From positions 558,001 through 622,000 of the forward strand of contig NZ_QZVR01000001.1 of NCBI RefSeq assembly GCF_003660455.1: a stretch of 64,000 bases of DNA, given 5' to 3'. The notes under the pieces were generated by a model. The model saw only the letters and a program-made list of their open reading frames with translations, had not been told where the DNA came from and did no database searches. Each line of letters starts with the position of its first letter. Position 1 is the first letter of the stretch. Origin of the DNA: Nocardioides ferulae. Lineage in GTDB: Bacteria > Actinomycetota > Actinomycetes > Propionibacteriales > Nocardioidaceae. Shown here one piece after another: positions 35,448 through 44,800 of the stretch. The translations under genes were made by a program, and so were the position numbers.

Positions 35448-35468
35448 TCCCGCCCGGCGCCGCCATGC

Positions 35469-35496
35469 TTGAATCGGCGTGTGGGCCTGTTATCTC
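35469..35496 (+). promoter_or_regulatory. Possible promoter of the recombinase-like gene
   Basis: TTGAAT (35469-35474) and TATCTC (35491-35496) are separated by 16 bases and lie upstream of GAGGAGG at 35510-35516. Confidence 0.3.
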
Positions 35497-35521
35497 AGAC
35501 GATCCGATCGAGGAGGGGTGC

Positions 35522-36433
35522 GTGACCAGCGAGGCACTGCCCGACTCTCTGGCCGAGCTCGTCGCCACCGCCGTGCACCGCGACGGCGGGGTCAGCAGCA
35601 GCCGGGCGCGGCAGCTGCGCTGGGTGGCCGGGGAGCTGGCGCGGTTCGCCCGCGGGGCCACCGACGGCGCTCTCCTCCCCCACGCGCCCGCCGGCTGGCT
35701 CGACGCGACCCTGGTCGCGGCGTACCTCGCGGCGGCCGACGCCGGTGCGCTGCGCACCCGAGGCGCGCCGGCACGCCCCTCTCCCGACGCGACCCGGCGG
35801 GTGCGCCGTGCCTGCCTGCGGCTGTTCGCCCAGGCGGCCGGCTGCGCCGACCCGGTGACCGACACCGTGTCGCTGCCGGTGCCTCGAGAGCGGGTCGCCG
35901 ACACACCGGCCAGGATCGCGCTCGCGCTGTGGGCCGGACGTGCCTCGCCCGCCGGAGCGCGGCCCGGCCAGGTGCGGGCCGCCGCGATGGCGGTCCTCGT
36001 GCACGAGGCGGGCCTGCGCAGCGGCGAGCTGGCGGCACTCACGCCCGAGGACGTCGACCTGGCCGCCCGCACGCTGGACTACCAGCCCCGGCCGCCCGCG
36101 ACGAGGACGCCACCACCTCGCGTGCAGGTGCCGCTGTCGCACCGCGCCTGCGAGCTGCTGCGCCGCTGGCTCGAGGTCCGGGCCGAGCTGGTGGCCCAGG
36201 CCCCCCGCACCCGCTCGCTGTGGGTCTCGCTGCGCGCGAACCACGACGGGACGGGGGTGCGCCGGCCACCCGGGCTGCCGCTGCGCCCGACCGGGGTGCG
36301 CCGCGCCCACGCCCGGGCCGTGGCCGAAGCGAACACGGCGCTGGCCGGCAGCCCCGGGTTCGAGCCGCTGCCGCGCACCGCGGGCCCGCTCCGGTCATCT
36401 CCGTCCGTCCCGGACGGTTCACAAGGCGTGTGA
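35522..36433 (+). CDS. Tyrosine-recombinase-like protein, probably inactive
   Basis: 303 residues resembling a site-specific tyrosine recombinase: an N-terminal SAM-like region (about 1-105) and a catalytic-like domain with the box I segment HEAGLRSGELAALTPEDVDL (about 162-181, Arg I present). The HxxR box and the terminal Tyr are not evident; the end is Pro/Ser-rich (PLRSSPSVPDGSQ). It may have become a DNA-binding protein. GAGGAGG precedes the GTG. It is 50 bases upstream of the NO reductase gene in the same direction. Confidence 0.6.
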   Translation: MTSEALPDSLAELVATAVHRDGGVSSSRARQLRWVAGELARFARGATDGALLPHAPAGWLDATLVAAYLAAADAGALRTRGAPARPSPDATRRVRRACLRLFAQAAGCADPVTDTVSLPVPRERVADTPARIALALWAGRASPAGARPGQVRAAAMAVLVHEAGLRSGELAALTPEDVDLAARTLDYQPRPPATRTPPPRVQVPLSHRACELLRRWLEVRAELVAQAPRTRSLWVSLRANHDGTGVRRPPGLPLRPTGVRRAHARAVAEANTALAGSPGFEPLPRTAGPLRSSPSVPDGSQGV

Positions 36434-36483
36434 CCTTCGCTACGTTGGCCGGGCCATCCGTCGAGGCATCGGGAGCCGCTGAC

Positions 36484-38871
36484 ATGACCTTGCACGCACG
36501 CGAAGCCGACCGCGCGGACCGCTCGGAGCTCAACCTCTCCAAGGGATGGGTCCAAGGCATCGCCCTGGTGATGATCTTCGGGTTCTTCGTGATGGGGATG
36601 CTTGCGGTCCGCACCTACACCGACTCGATGCCGCAGCCCGAGCGGGTGGTGGGCGAGGACGGCGAGACCGTCTACACCGGCGACGAGATCACCGCCGGCC
36701 AGCAGATCTTCCTGCGCCGCGGCCTGCAGCAGTACGGCTCGGTGATGGGGCACGGCGGCTACCTCGGCCCGGACTACACCGCCGAGTACCTCCGTCTGTC
36801 GGCCGAGGAGATCGAGGCCGCGATCGCGGAGTCCGGCGCCCAGGAGCCCAGCCGGGCCACCCGCGACATGCTCCGCGAGAACCGCTACGACGAGGACTCC
36901 GGTGAACTGGTGTTCACGCCCGAGCAGGTGGCGGCGTTCGAGGCCGTACGGGCGCACTACGCCGAGATCTTCGGCGAGGACAGCACCAAGTACGGCCTGA
37001 TCCCCAAGGTGATCACCGACGAGCAGGAGATCCACGAGCTCACCGCGTTCTTCTCCTGGACCGCCTGGGCCGCAGCCGCGGAGCGCCCGGGCCACAGCTA
37101 CTCCTACACGAACAACTGGCCCTCCGAGCCCCGCGTCGACAACGGGCCGACCGCCGACATCGTCGTGTGGTCCGGTCTCTCCCTCATCGCGCTGCTGGCC
37201 GGACTCGGCGGCCTCTTCGCCCTCTACGGCAGGTGGAGCCGACAGATCGGCTGGCATGCCACCGAACAGCCGGCGCTGGCCTTCCGACAGCCCGGCGACG
37301 TCGAGATCACCAAGGCCCAGAAGGTCACCGCCTGGTTCTTCTTCGTCGTCGCCGTGCTCTTCCTCGGCCAGACGCTGCTGGGGGCCGCGATCGAGCACTA
37401 CCGAGCCGACCTGGCCAGCTTCTTCGGCATCGACCTGGCGCAGGTGCTGCCGTTCAACCTGGCGCGCACCTGGCACGTCCAGCTGTCGCTGTTCTGGACG
37501 GCGGCCTCGTTCCTGGCGGCGGGCGTCTTCCTCGCCCCGATCATCTCCGGCCGCGAGCCCCGCAACCAGCATCTGCTGACCTGGGGCCTGCTCGTGGCCG
37601 TCGCGATCGTGGTGTTCGGCTCCCTGGCCGGCGAGGCGGTCAGCATCTTCGGCGCCGACTGGGCGAAGGGGTCGATCTTCTTCGACCAGCAGTGGGAGTA
37701 CCTCGACCTGCCACGGTTCTGGCAGGCGCTGCTGGTCGTCGGCCTGTTCTTGTGGATCGCGATCATCTACCGCGCGATCCGGGCCCGGCTCCAGACCGAG
37801 CACCGACTGAACATGCCGTGGCTGTTCTTCTACGCCGGCCTGGCGATCCCCGCGTTCTACGCCGTCGGCATGATCGCGCGCACCGACTCGCACCTGACCG
37901 TCGCGGAGTTCTGGCGGTTCTGGGTGGTCCACCTGTGGGTCGAGGACTTCCTCGAGCTGTTCACGACGGTGATGGTCGCCTACATCTTCGTGATGCTGGG
38001 GGTGGTGCGCCGCAAGATCGCGATCCAGATCATCTTCCTCGACGTGATCCTCTACTCCGCCGGCGGCGTGCTCGGCACGATGCACCATCTCTACTTCTCG
38101 GGCACCCCCGTGGAGCACATGGCGCTGGGCGCGTTCTTCTCCGCACTCGAGGTCATCCCGTTGACGTTCCTGACCGTGGAGGCCTGGACCTTCCTCCAGC
38201 TCGGCTCCCGGCAGCAGACCCGCAGCAGTGCCCCGTTCCCACACCGGTGGGCGGTGATGTTCCTGGTGGCCGTCGGCTTCTGGAACTTCGTCGGCGCCGG
38301 CGTCTTCGGCTTCCTGATCAACCTGCCGATCGTGTCCTACTACCAGATCGGCACCGCGCTGACCGCCAACCACGCGCACGGCGCGATGATGGGCGTCTAC
38401 GGGATGATGGCCGTCGGCCTCGCGCTCTTCGCGCTGCGCTACATCGTCCCGGCCGCCAAGTGGCCCGACCGGATGGCCAAGGTCTCGTTCTGGTCGCTCA
38501 ACATCGGCCTGGCCTGGATGGTCTTCGTGACGCTGCTGCCGCTCGGCGTGGTCCAACTGTGGCACTCGGTCAACGACGGCTACTACGAGGCCCGCACCCT
38601 GGGCTACCTCACCGAGCCCGGCAACGCGGTGCTCGAGTGGATGCGGATGCCCGGCGACGTGATCTTCCTGATCGGCGGCGTCCTGCCGTTCCTGTGGATC
38701 ACCTGGCTGGGGGTGCGGCACGGCATCAAGGCGACCGCGACCACGCTGCCGCCGGAGACCCTCTACGTCGAGGAACACCCCGAGGCGGCCGAGGACCGCA
38801 CCGGCCGACCCGGCGGTGTCGGCGGTCCCCGATACGCCTCCGACCGGCGCGAGGACGAGGCGAGCCCGTGA
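36484..38871 (+). CDS. norB: Quinol-dependent nitric oxide reductase (qNOR)
   Basis: 795-residue single-chain qNOR that reduces 2 NO to N2O in the membrane. The N-terminal extension is a helix plus an extracytoplasmic domain (GYLGPDYTAEYL near 93-104). The heme-copper-oxidase-like core has His ligands in RTWHVQLSLFW (about 327-337), VVHLWVEDFLE (about 480-490), GTMHHLYF (about 532-539) and ANHAHGAMMG (about 627-636). Glutamates of the VEDFLE motif are kept. GGGAG lies before the ATG; its stop overlaps the next GTG. Role: NO detoxification or denitrification. Confidence 0.92.
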   Translation: MTLHAREADRADRSELNLSKGWVQGIALVMIFGFFVMGMLAVRTYTDSMPQPERVVGEDGETVYTGDEITAGQQIFLRRGLQQYGSVMGHGGYLGPDYTAEYLRLSAEEIEAAIAESGAQEPSRATRDMLRENRYDEDSGELVFTPEQVAAFEAVRAHYAEIFGEDSTKYGLIPKVITDEQEIHELTAFFSWTAWAAAAERPGHSYSYTNNWPSEPRVDNGPTADIVVWSGLSLIALLAGLGGLFALYGRWSRQIGWHATEQPALAFRQPGDVEITKAQKVTAWFFFVVAVLFLGQTLLGAAIEHYRADLASFFGIDLAQVLPFNLARTWHVQLSLFWTAASFLAAGVFLAPIISGREPRNQHLLTWGLLVAVAIVVFGSLAGEAVSIFGADWAKGSIFFDQQWEYLDLPRFWQALLVVGLFLWIAIIYRAIRARLQTEHRLNMPWLFFYAGLAIPAFYAVGMIARTDSHLTVAEFWRFWVVHLWVEDFLELFTTVMVAYIFVMLGVVRRKIAIQIIFLDVILYSAGGVLGTMHHLYFSGTPVEHMALGAFFSALEVIPLTFLTVEAWTFLQLGSRQQTRSSAPFPHRWAVMFLVAVGFWNFVGAGVFGFLINLPIVSYYQIGTALTANHAHGAMMGVYGMMAVGLALFALRYIVPAAKWPDRMAKVSFWSLNIGLAWMVFVTLLPLGVVQLWHSVNDGYYEARTLGYLTEPGNAVLEWMRMPGDVIFLIGGVLPFLWITWLGVRHGIKATATTLPPETLYVEEHPEAAEDRTGRPGGVGGPRYASDRREDEASP

Positions 38872-39509
38872 GCGGCGTGGGCGTGGAGATCTGGCTGGCC
38901 GGGGGCTACTGCATCGCCCTGGTCGGACTCGGGCACGTCATCGACATGCTCGCCCGACGCGCCGCCTCGACCGCCGAGGGTGGCGCCGCGTTCGGCTTCA
39001 GCTACCACGCCGACCACGACGCCTGGCGGTGCCCGCAGGACCAGTGGCTGTGGCCGCAGTCCTTCGACCCCGAGAACCGGGTGATGCGCTACCGGGGCAC
39101 CCCGAGCGTCTGCAACGCCTGCCCGGTCAAGGACACCTGCACCACCTCCTCCTCGGGCCGCGAGATGCAGCGCGCGGTGGACACCTGGCCGGCGTCCGAG
39201 GCCGCCCGGTTCCACCGGGGCATCGCCTGCTCGGTCGTCCTGATGGGGTTGGTGTGGCCGGTGGCGATGGTCGCCACCGGGCCTCCGCCCGCGGGGCTGG
39301 CGGTGCTGGGCGGGTCCGTGGTCCTCGCCCTGCTGCTCAGCTGGCCGCTGTGGTCGCACCTGCGGCGCTCACCGGTGTTCCTGCCCGAGGGCATGGCCCA
39401 CCGCACCCTCGACGCCACGCTGCTCGAGCGCGAGCAGCACGCGGCGTCGTGGCAGGCGCGGCGCTCGGTCTACCGTTCCGACCGCGGCGACCGGGAGGTG
39501 GCCTCGTGA
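38868..39509 (+). CDS. Membrane protein with zinc-ribbon-like Cys motif
   Basis: 213 residues, overlapping norB by GTGA. One N-terminal helix (about 4-22) is followed by a soluble segment HADHDAWRCPQDQWLWPQ (about 45-62) and CNACPVKDTCTTS (about 83-95). Two further helices follow (about 124-142 and 145-165) and then a basic tail. The Cys-rich segment strongly recalls the zinc-ribbon of IS1182/IS4-type transposases, but there is no transposase domain. Function unknown; position suggests assembly or metal supply for qNOR. Confidence 0.7.
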   Translation: MSGVGVEIWLAGGYCIALVGLGHVIDMLARRAASTAEGGAAFGFSYHADHDAWRCPQDQWLWPQSFDPENRVMRYRGTPSVCNACPVKDTCTTSSSGREMQRAVDTWPASEAARFHRGIACSVVLMGLVWPVAMVATGPPPAGLAVLGGSVVLALLLSWPLWSHLRRSPVFLPEGMAHRTLDATLLEREQHAASWQARRSVYRSDRGDREVAS

Positions 39510-40336
39510 CCTGGCTGATCGCCGCACTGGTGGGCCTCGCCGTGCTGGTGCTGGCCGTCTCCTCGATCCGGATTCTCAAGGAGTACGAGCGCGGGGTCGC
39601 CTTCCGGCTCGGTCGGCTCCGCGGCGCACTGGGGCCCGGCCCGTGCCTGGTGCTGCCCGGACTCGACAAGATGCTGCGCGTCGACCTCCGTGTCGTCGCG
39701 CTGACGATCCCGCCCCAGGAGGTGATCACCCGCGACAACGTGCCGGCCCGGGTCAACGCGGTCGTGCTGTTCCGGGTGGTCGACCCGGTCCAGTCGGTGA
39801 TGGCGGTCGAGAACCACGCGGTCGCCACCTCCCAGATCGCCCAGACCACCCTCCGCTCGGTGGTGGGCCGCGCCGACCTCGACACCCTCCTGGCCCACCG
39901 GGCCGACCTCAACGAGGACCTCGCGCAGTCGATCGCGGCACAGACCGGCCCGTGGGGGGTGGAGGTCGACGTGGTCGAGATCAAGGACGTCGAGATCCCC
40001 GAGGCGATGCAGCGGGCGATGGCCCGCGAGGCCGAGGCCGAGCGGGAGCGGCGGGCCAAGGTGATCAGCGCGCGCGGTGAGCTCCAGGCCTCCAAGGAGC
40101 TGCGCGACGCGGCGGCCACTCTGAGCGAGAGCCCGGCCAGCCTCCAGCTGCGCTACCTCCAGACGCTGCTGGAGCTCGGCGCCGACCAGAACTCCACCGT
40201 GGTCTTCCCCATCCCGATCGACATCGTCAGCCCGTTCCTCGACGCGGTCCGCTCGTCGAAGGAAGAGCCCCCGAGCGTCAACGGCCGCGGCCCCGTGCCT
40301 ACCCCGTCACGCCCCCATGGAGAGGACGCCCGATGA
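39506..40336 (+). CDS. SPFH/band 7 family protein (slipin-like)
   Basis: 276 residues: one N-terminal membrane helix (about 2-18), then the SPFH domain (IRILKEYERGVAFRLGRL near 22-39; LTIPPQEVITRDNVPARVN near 68-86) and a helical, coiled-coil-prone region rich in Ala/Glu/Arg (about 170-220). Such proteins scaffold membrane complexes. Its GTG overlaps the preceding stop, which ties it to the qNOR operon. Confidence 0.85.
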   Translation: MTWLIAALVGLAVLVLAVSSIRILKEYERGVAFRLGRLRGALGPGPCLVLPGLDKMLRVDLRVVALTIPPQEVITRDNVPARVNAVVLFRVVDPVQSVMAVENHAVATSQIAQTTLRSVVGRADLDTLLAHRADLNEDLAQSIAAQTGPWGVEVDVVEIKDVEIPEAMQRAMAREAEAERERRAKVISARGELQASKELRDAAATLSESPASLQLRYLQTLLELGADQNSTVVFPIPIDIVSPFLDAVRSSKEEPPSVNGRGPVPTPSRPHGEDAR

Positions 40337-40626
40337 CCACCGATCCCGATCTGCACGAGCCCGCCGCCGGGCGTCAGATCACGCTCGAGCCGATGCGGCC
40401 GGGGCTGTGGCTGATCATCGGCGGTGCCGTGATCGCCGCGCTCGGACCGCTCTTCGGATTCCTGGTCGGCAGCATGATCGGCATCGACGACGACGCCGAC
40501 CTCGACGCGATCTACCTCTACCTGTTCCTCGGCATCGTGGTCGGCGGGCTCGGGGTCGCGATGCTGCTGCTCGGCGTGCGCCGGATGCTGCGCGACCGCC
40601 GCGACGTCACAGCGTCCGGGTCATGA
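40333..40626 (+). CDS. Small two-helix membrane protein
   Basis: 97 residues with two membrane helices (about 25-47 and 58-80) separated by an acidic loop DDDADLDA. Last gene of the qNOR operon, joined by ATGA. Its end overlaps the convergent GNAT gene by 20 bases. Family not recognised. Confidence 0.65.
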   Translation: MTTDPDLHEPAAGRQITLEPMRPGLWLIIGGAVIAALGPLFGFLVGSMIGIDDDADLDAIYLYLFLGIVVGGLGVAMLLLGVRRMLRDRRDVTASGS

Positions 40627-41068
40627 AGACGCTGTTCGGGTCCTCCACGTAGCTCCCGAACGGACCACAGGGCGCGAACCCGGCGCTGGCGTAGAGCGCC
40701 CGCGCCGCGGCGAAGAACTCCATGCTGCCGGTCTCGAGCGAGAGCCGGGAGACGCCGCGGTCGCGCGCGTCCTCGAGGAGGTGCCGCAGCAGCCGGCCGC
40801 CGATCCCCCGACCCCGGCAGGACGGGTCGGTGCGCATGCTCTTCAGCTCCTCGTGGCCGCCGGTGAGCGGCGCGAGGGCCCCGGTGGCGACGATCCGGTC
40901 CTCGGCGCGGACCACCCACATCCGGATGCCGGACCGCCGCAGGCCGTCGAGGTCGAGAGCGTGTCGGCTCTCGGGCGGGGCCGTGGGCGCCATCTCGTCG
41001 AGGTGCGCCTGGATGAAGTCGGCCAGGTCGCGGGCGGCGAGGTCGGCGGGCTCGATGGTCAGCTGCAC
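40607..41068 (-). CDS. GNAT-family N-acetyltransferase
   Basis: 153 residues with the acetyl-CoA motif CRGRGIGGRLLRHLLEDA near 81-98 and the C-terminal LYASAGFAPCGPFG near 126-139. GTG at 41068 was chosen because the family N terminus (VQLTIEPAD) begins there. Substrate unknown. Convergent with and overlapping the qNOR operon end. Confidence 0.8.
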   Translation of the reverse strand: MQLTIEPADLAARDLADFIQAHLDEMAPTAPPESRHALDLDGLRRSGIRMWVVRAEDRIVATGALAPLTGGHEELKSMRTDPSCRGRGIGGRLLRHLLEDARDRGVSRLSLETGSMEFFAAARALYASAGFAPCGPFGSYVEDPNSVFMTRTL

Positions 41069-41167
41069 GGCGTCATCCTGGCCGGCTGAGGTTTCGCCGG
41101 TGTTTCGGCGCCTTTCGCTAGCCTCGGCGCGCGGCTGACCCACGACGAGCGGGAGGACTGGCGGGCG

Positions 41168-41692
41168 ATGAGGGTGCTGGTGACCGGCGGCGTACGGTCG
41201 GGCAAGTCCCGTCATGCCGAGGCACTGCTGTCCGAGGCGTCGGCGGTGACCTACGTGGCGCCCGGTCCGGTTCCCGACGCCGCGGCCGACCACGACTGGG
41301 CGGCCCGCGTCGCCGGGCACCGGGCCCGGCGCCCAGGCGGCTGGACGACGGTCGAGACCCGTGACCTCGCGGGGGCACTGACCGCACGGACGCCCGTTCT
41401 CGTCGACTGCCTGGGCACCTGGGTCACCGGGGTGCTCGACGATCGCGGCCTCTGGGAGAGGCCGGCTGACGAGGTGACCGCACTGCTCGCCGACCTGGCC
41501 GAGGAGGTGGCTGCGGCGATCCAGGGGCGCGACGACGTCGTGCTCGTCACCAACGAGGTAGGCCTCGGCGTCGTCCCTGCGCACCGCTCCGGCCGGCTCT
41601 TCCGCGACCTTCTGGGCCTGGTGAACCAGCGCATCGGCGCGGCGGTCGAGGAGGTCCACCTGGTCGTGGCCGGCCGCGTGCTGCGGCTGTGA
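41168..41692 (+). CDS. cobU: Adenosylcobinamide kinase/guanylyltransferase
   Basis: 174-residue bifunctional CobU/CobP, which phosphorylates adenosylcobinamide and forms adenosyl-GDP-cobinamide. The P-loop is GGVRSGKS at residues 7-14, HRARRPGGWTTVE (about 51-63) includes the guanylated His, and LVDCLGTWVTG is near 78-88. It is followed by the cobN riboswitch, so it is controlled separately from cobN. GGGAGG precedes the ATG. Confidence 0.92.
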   Translation: MRVLVTGGVRSGKSRHAEALLSEASAVTYVAPGPVPDAAADHDWAARVAGHRARRPGGWTTVETRDLAGALTARTPVLVDCLGTWVTGVLDDRGLWERPADEVTALLADLAEEVAAAIQGRDDVVLVTNEVGLGVVPAHRSGRLFRDLLGLVNQRIGAAVEEVHLVVAGRVLRL

Positions 41693-41701
41693 CCGCGTAG
41701 G

Positions 41702-41800
41702 GTTCGGCCCACACATCCTTCGGTGCAGGAACCCGGTGCGACTCCGGGGCGGTTCCGCCACTGTGACCCGGCTTCGGCCGGCAGCCAGATACTCGCCCAG
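41702..41800 (+). ncRNA. Cobalamin riboswitch upstream of cobN
   Basis: Conserved core in order: GGTGCAGGAACCCGGTGCGA (start), GCCACTGTGA near 41757-41766, and the B12 box AGCCAGATACTCGCC at 41783-41797, which matches the known B12-box consensus. The ribosome site GGAGGAGG follows at 41834-41841 before the cobN ATG, so B12 likely shuts off translation or transcription of the cobN operon. Confidence 0.9.
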
Positions 41801-41850
41801 GGTGGTCCGACCGCTACACGGGGCGAGAACCCCGGAGGAGGAACCGGCCG

Positions 41851-44800
41851 ATGGCCGCGTCCACACGCATCTGCCTGCTCTCGACGTCCGACACCGACCT
41901 GCTGTCCGCCCGGGCCAGCGGCGCGACGTACGTCCTGGCCAACCCCGCCCGCAGCACCGAAGCCGAGCTCGAGGCCTGCGTCGCGGACGCCGACCTGGTC
42001 GTGGTCCGGCAGCTCGGCTCCCCCGACGACCTGTGGCCCGGCCTCGCCGGGCTCCGCACCGCGGGCACCCCCGCGGTCGTCCTGGGCGGCGAGCAGCAGC
42101 CCAGCGCGGAGCTGATGGAGCTGTCCAGCGTGCCGATCGGGGTCGCCGCCCAGGCGCACCGCTACCTGGCGGAGGGCGGACCCGCCAACCTGGCCCAGCT
42201 GCACGCCTTCCTCTCCGACACCGTGCTGCTCACCGGGGAGGGCTTCGAGCCACCGCTCGCCATCCCGGCCTGGGGGTACGCCGAGCGGCCCGGGCCGGCC
42301 GACGACTCGCTGCCCCGGGTCGGGATCCTCTACTACCGGGCCCACCAGGCCAGCGGGAACACCGGCTTCGCCCACGCCCTGGCCGACGCCGTCGACGCGA
42401 CCGGCGAGGCGGTCGCGGTGCCTATCTTCGCCGGCTCGCTGCGCAGTGCCCCCGACGACCTCTTCGAGGCACTCGGCGACCTGGACGCACTGGTGGTCAC
42501 GGTGCTCGCGGCCGGCGGCAGCGTGCCCGCCTCGGCGGGCGCCGGCGGCGACGACGAGACCTGGGACGTGGAGCGGATCGCCGCCCTCGACATCCCCGTG
42601 CTCCAGGGCCTCTGCCTGACCAGCAGCCGGGCCGAGTGGGAGGCCAGCGACGACGGCGTCTCCCCGCTCGACTCCGCCAACCAGGTCGCGATCCCCGAGT
42701 TCGACGCCCGGATCATCACCGTGCCGTTCTCGTTCAAGGAGACCGGCGACGACGGCCTGCCCCGCTACGTCGCCGACCCCGAGCGCTGCCGCCGGGTCGC
42801 CGAGATCGCGGTCAACCACGCCCGGCTGCGGCACCTGCCGAACGCCGAGAAGCGAGTGGCGATCGTGCTCTCGGCCTATCCGACCAAGCACGCCCGGATC
42901 GGCAACGCGGTCGGCCTCGACACCCCGGTGTCGGTGGTCCGGCTGCTGCGACGACTGCGCGAGGCGGGCTACGACCTCGGGGCACCCAGGTCGGTGCCCG
43001 GGCTGTACCTCGCCGATGACACCGAGGCTGGCGACGCGCTGATCCACGCGATGATCGCGGCCGGCGGACAGGACGAGGAGTGGCTGACCTCCGGGCAGCT
43101 CACCGACGCGCACGTGCGGATCCCCGCCGAGCGCTACGTCCGGTGGACCGGGGACCTGCCGGCGGCGCTGCGGGAGTCGATGGAGGAGGCGTGGGGCGCG
43201 GCCCCGGGCAGCCTGTTCGTCAACGACGCCGGCGAGCTCGTGCTGGCGACGCTGGTGGCCGGCAACGTGGTGCTGATGATCCAGCCGCCGCGCGGGTTCG
43301 GGGAGAACCCGGTCGCGATCTACCACGACCCCGACCTGGCGCCCACCCACCACTACCTCGCGGCGTACCGCTGGCTGGAGGCGCCGGAGGACGACGGCGG
43401 GTTCGGCGCGCACGCGGTCGTGCACGTCGGCAAGCACGGCTCGCTGGAGTGGCTGCCCGGCAAGAACGCCGGGCTGTCGGCGGCGTGCGGCACCGACGCC
43501 GTGCTGGGCAGCCTGCCGCTGTTCTACCCATTCCTGGTGAACGACCCCGGCGAGGGGGCGCAGGCCAAGCGGCGGGCCCACGCCACGATCGTCGACCACC
43601 TGGTGCCGCCGATGGCGCGGGCGGAGACCTACGGCGACGTGGCCCGGCTCGAGCAGCTGCTCGACGAGCACGGCAACATCGCGGCGATGGACCCGGCCAA
43701 GCTGCCGGCGATCCGCGGCGAGATCTGGGCGCTGATGCGGGCCGCGGAGATGCACCGCGACCTCGGCCTCGACGAGCGGCCCGACGACGAGGAGTTCGAC
43801 GACTTCCTGCTGCACGTCGACGGCTGGCTGTGCGAGATCAAGGACGTCCAGATCCGCGACGGCCTGCACGTGCTGGGTCAGCCGCCGACCGGCGAGGCGC
43901 TGGTCAACCTGGTGCTCGCAGTGCTGCGCGCGGCGCAGGTCTGGGGCGGAGTCGGCAATGCGGTGCCGGGACTGCGGGCCGCGCTTGGTCTACGCGAGGG
44001 AGCGAACACCGTCGAGGTCGACGCGTTCGAGGCCCGGGCGCGGGAGCTGGTCACCGCACTCGCCGAGTCAGGCTGGGACCCGGCCGCGGTGGACGGTCTG
44101 CACGAGGACCCGGCGGTCCGGGCGGCGTTGCGGTTCGCGGCGTCGGAGGTGGTGCCCCGGCTGGCAGCGACCACCGACGAGCTGGATCGGCTGCTGCACG
44201 CCCTCGACGGCGGGTTCGTGCCGGCTGGCCCGTCGGGTTCGCCGCTGCGCGGCCTGGTCAACGTGCTCCCCACCGGTCGCAACTTCTACACCGTCGACCC
44301 GCGGGCGGTGCCGTCGCGGCTGGCCTGGCAGACCGGGCAGGCGATGGCCGAGTCGCTGGTGCGGCGCTACCTCGACGAGACCGGCGAGCACCCCACGTCG
44401 GTGGGCCTGTCGGTGTGGGGCACCAGCGCGATGCGCACCTCCGGCGACGACGTGGCCGAGGTGCTGGCGCTGCTGGGCGTCCGGCCGGTGTGGGACGAGG
44501 TGTCGCGGCGGGTGGGCGAGCTGGCGGTGATCGACCTCGAGGAGCTCGGCCGGCCGCGCATCGACGTGACGGTTCGGATCTCCGGGTTCTTCCGCGACGC
44601 GTTCCCGCACGTGGTGGCGATGCTCGACGACGCGGTCCGGCTGGTCGCCGACCTCGACGAGCCCGACGAGCTGAACTTCGTGCGCGCCCACGCCCGCGCC
44701 GCGCTGACCGAGCACGGCGACGCCCGGCGGGCGACGACCCGGATCTTCGGCTCGAAGCCGGGCTCCTACGGCGCCGGCATCCTGCAGGCGGTGGAGTCGG

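Noticed and set aside
36401..36417. CCGTCC/GGACGG inverted repeat before norB as a NO-responsive operator
   Set aside because: It lies inside the end of the upstream gene, is short, and does not match an NsrR, NnrR or DosR site I know.
36079..38778. 899-codon frame opposite norB
   Set aside because: Antisense shadow rich in His/Glu/Asp/Arg; norB has unmistakable motifs.
38868..39509. Fragment of an IS1182-type transposase
   Set aside because: The Cys motif is similar, but the protein has membrane helices, no transposase catalytic region, and is coupled by overlaps to both neighbours, so it is a real operon member.
40607..40626. Convergent 20-base overlap of the small membrane protein and the GNAT gene as a regulatory antisense pair
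   Set aside because: Short tail overlaps are common in compact actinobacterial genomes; nothing further supports regulation here.
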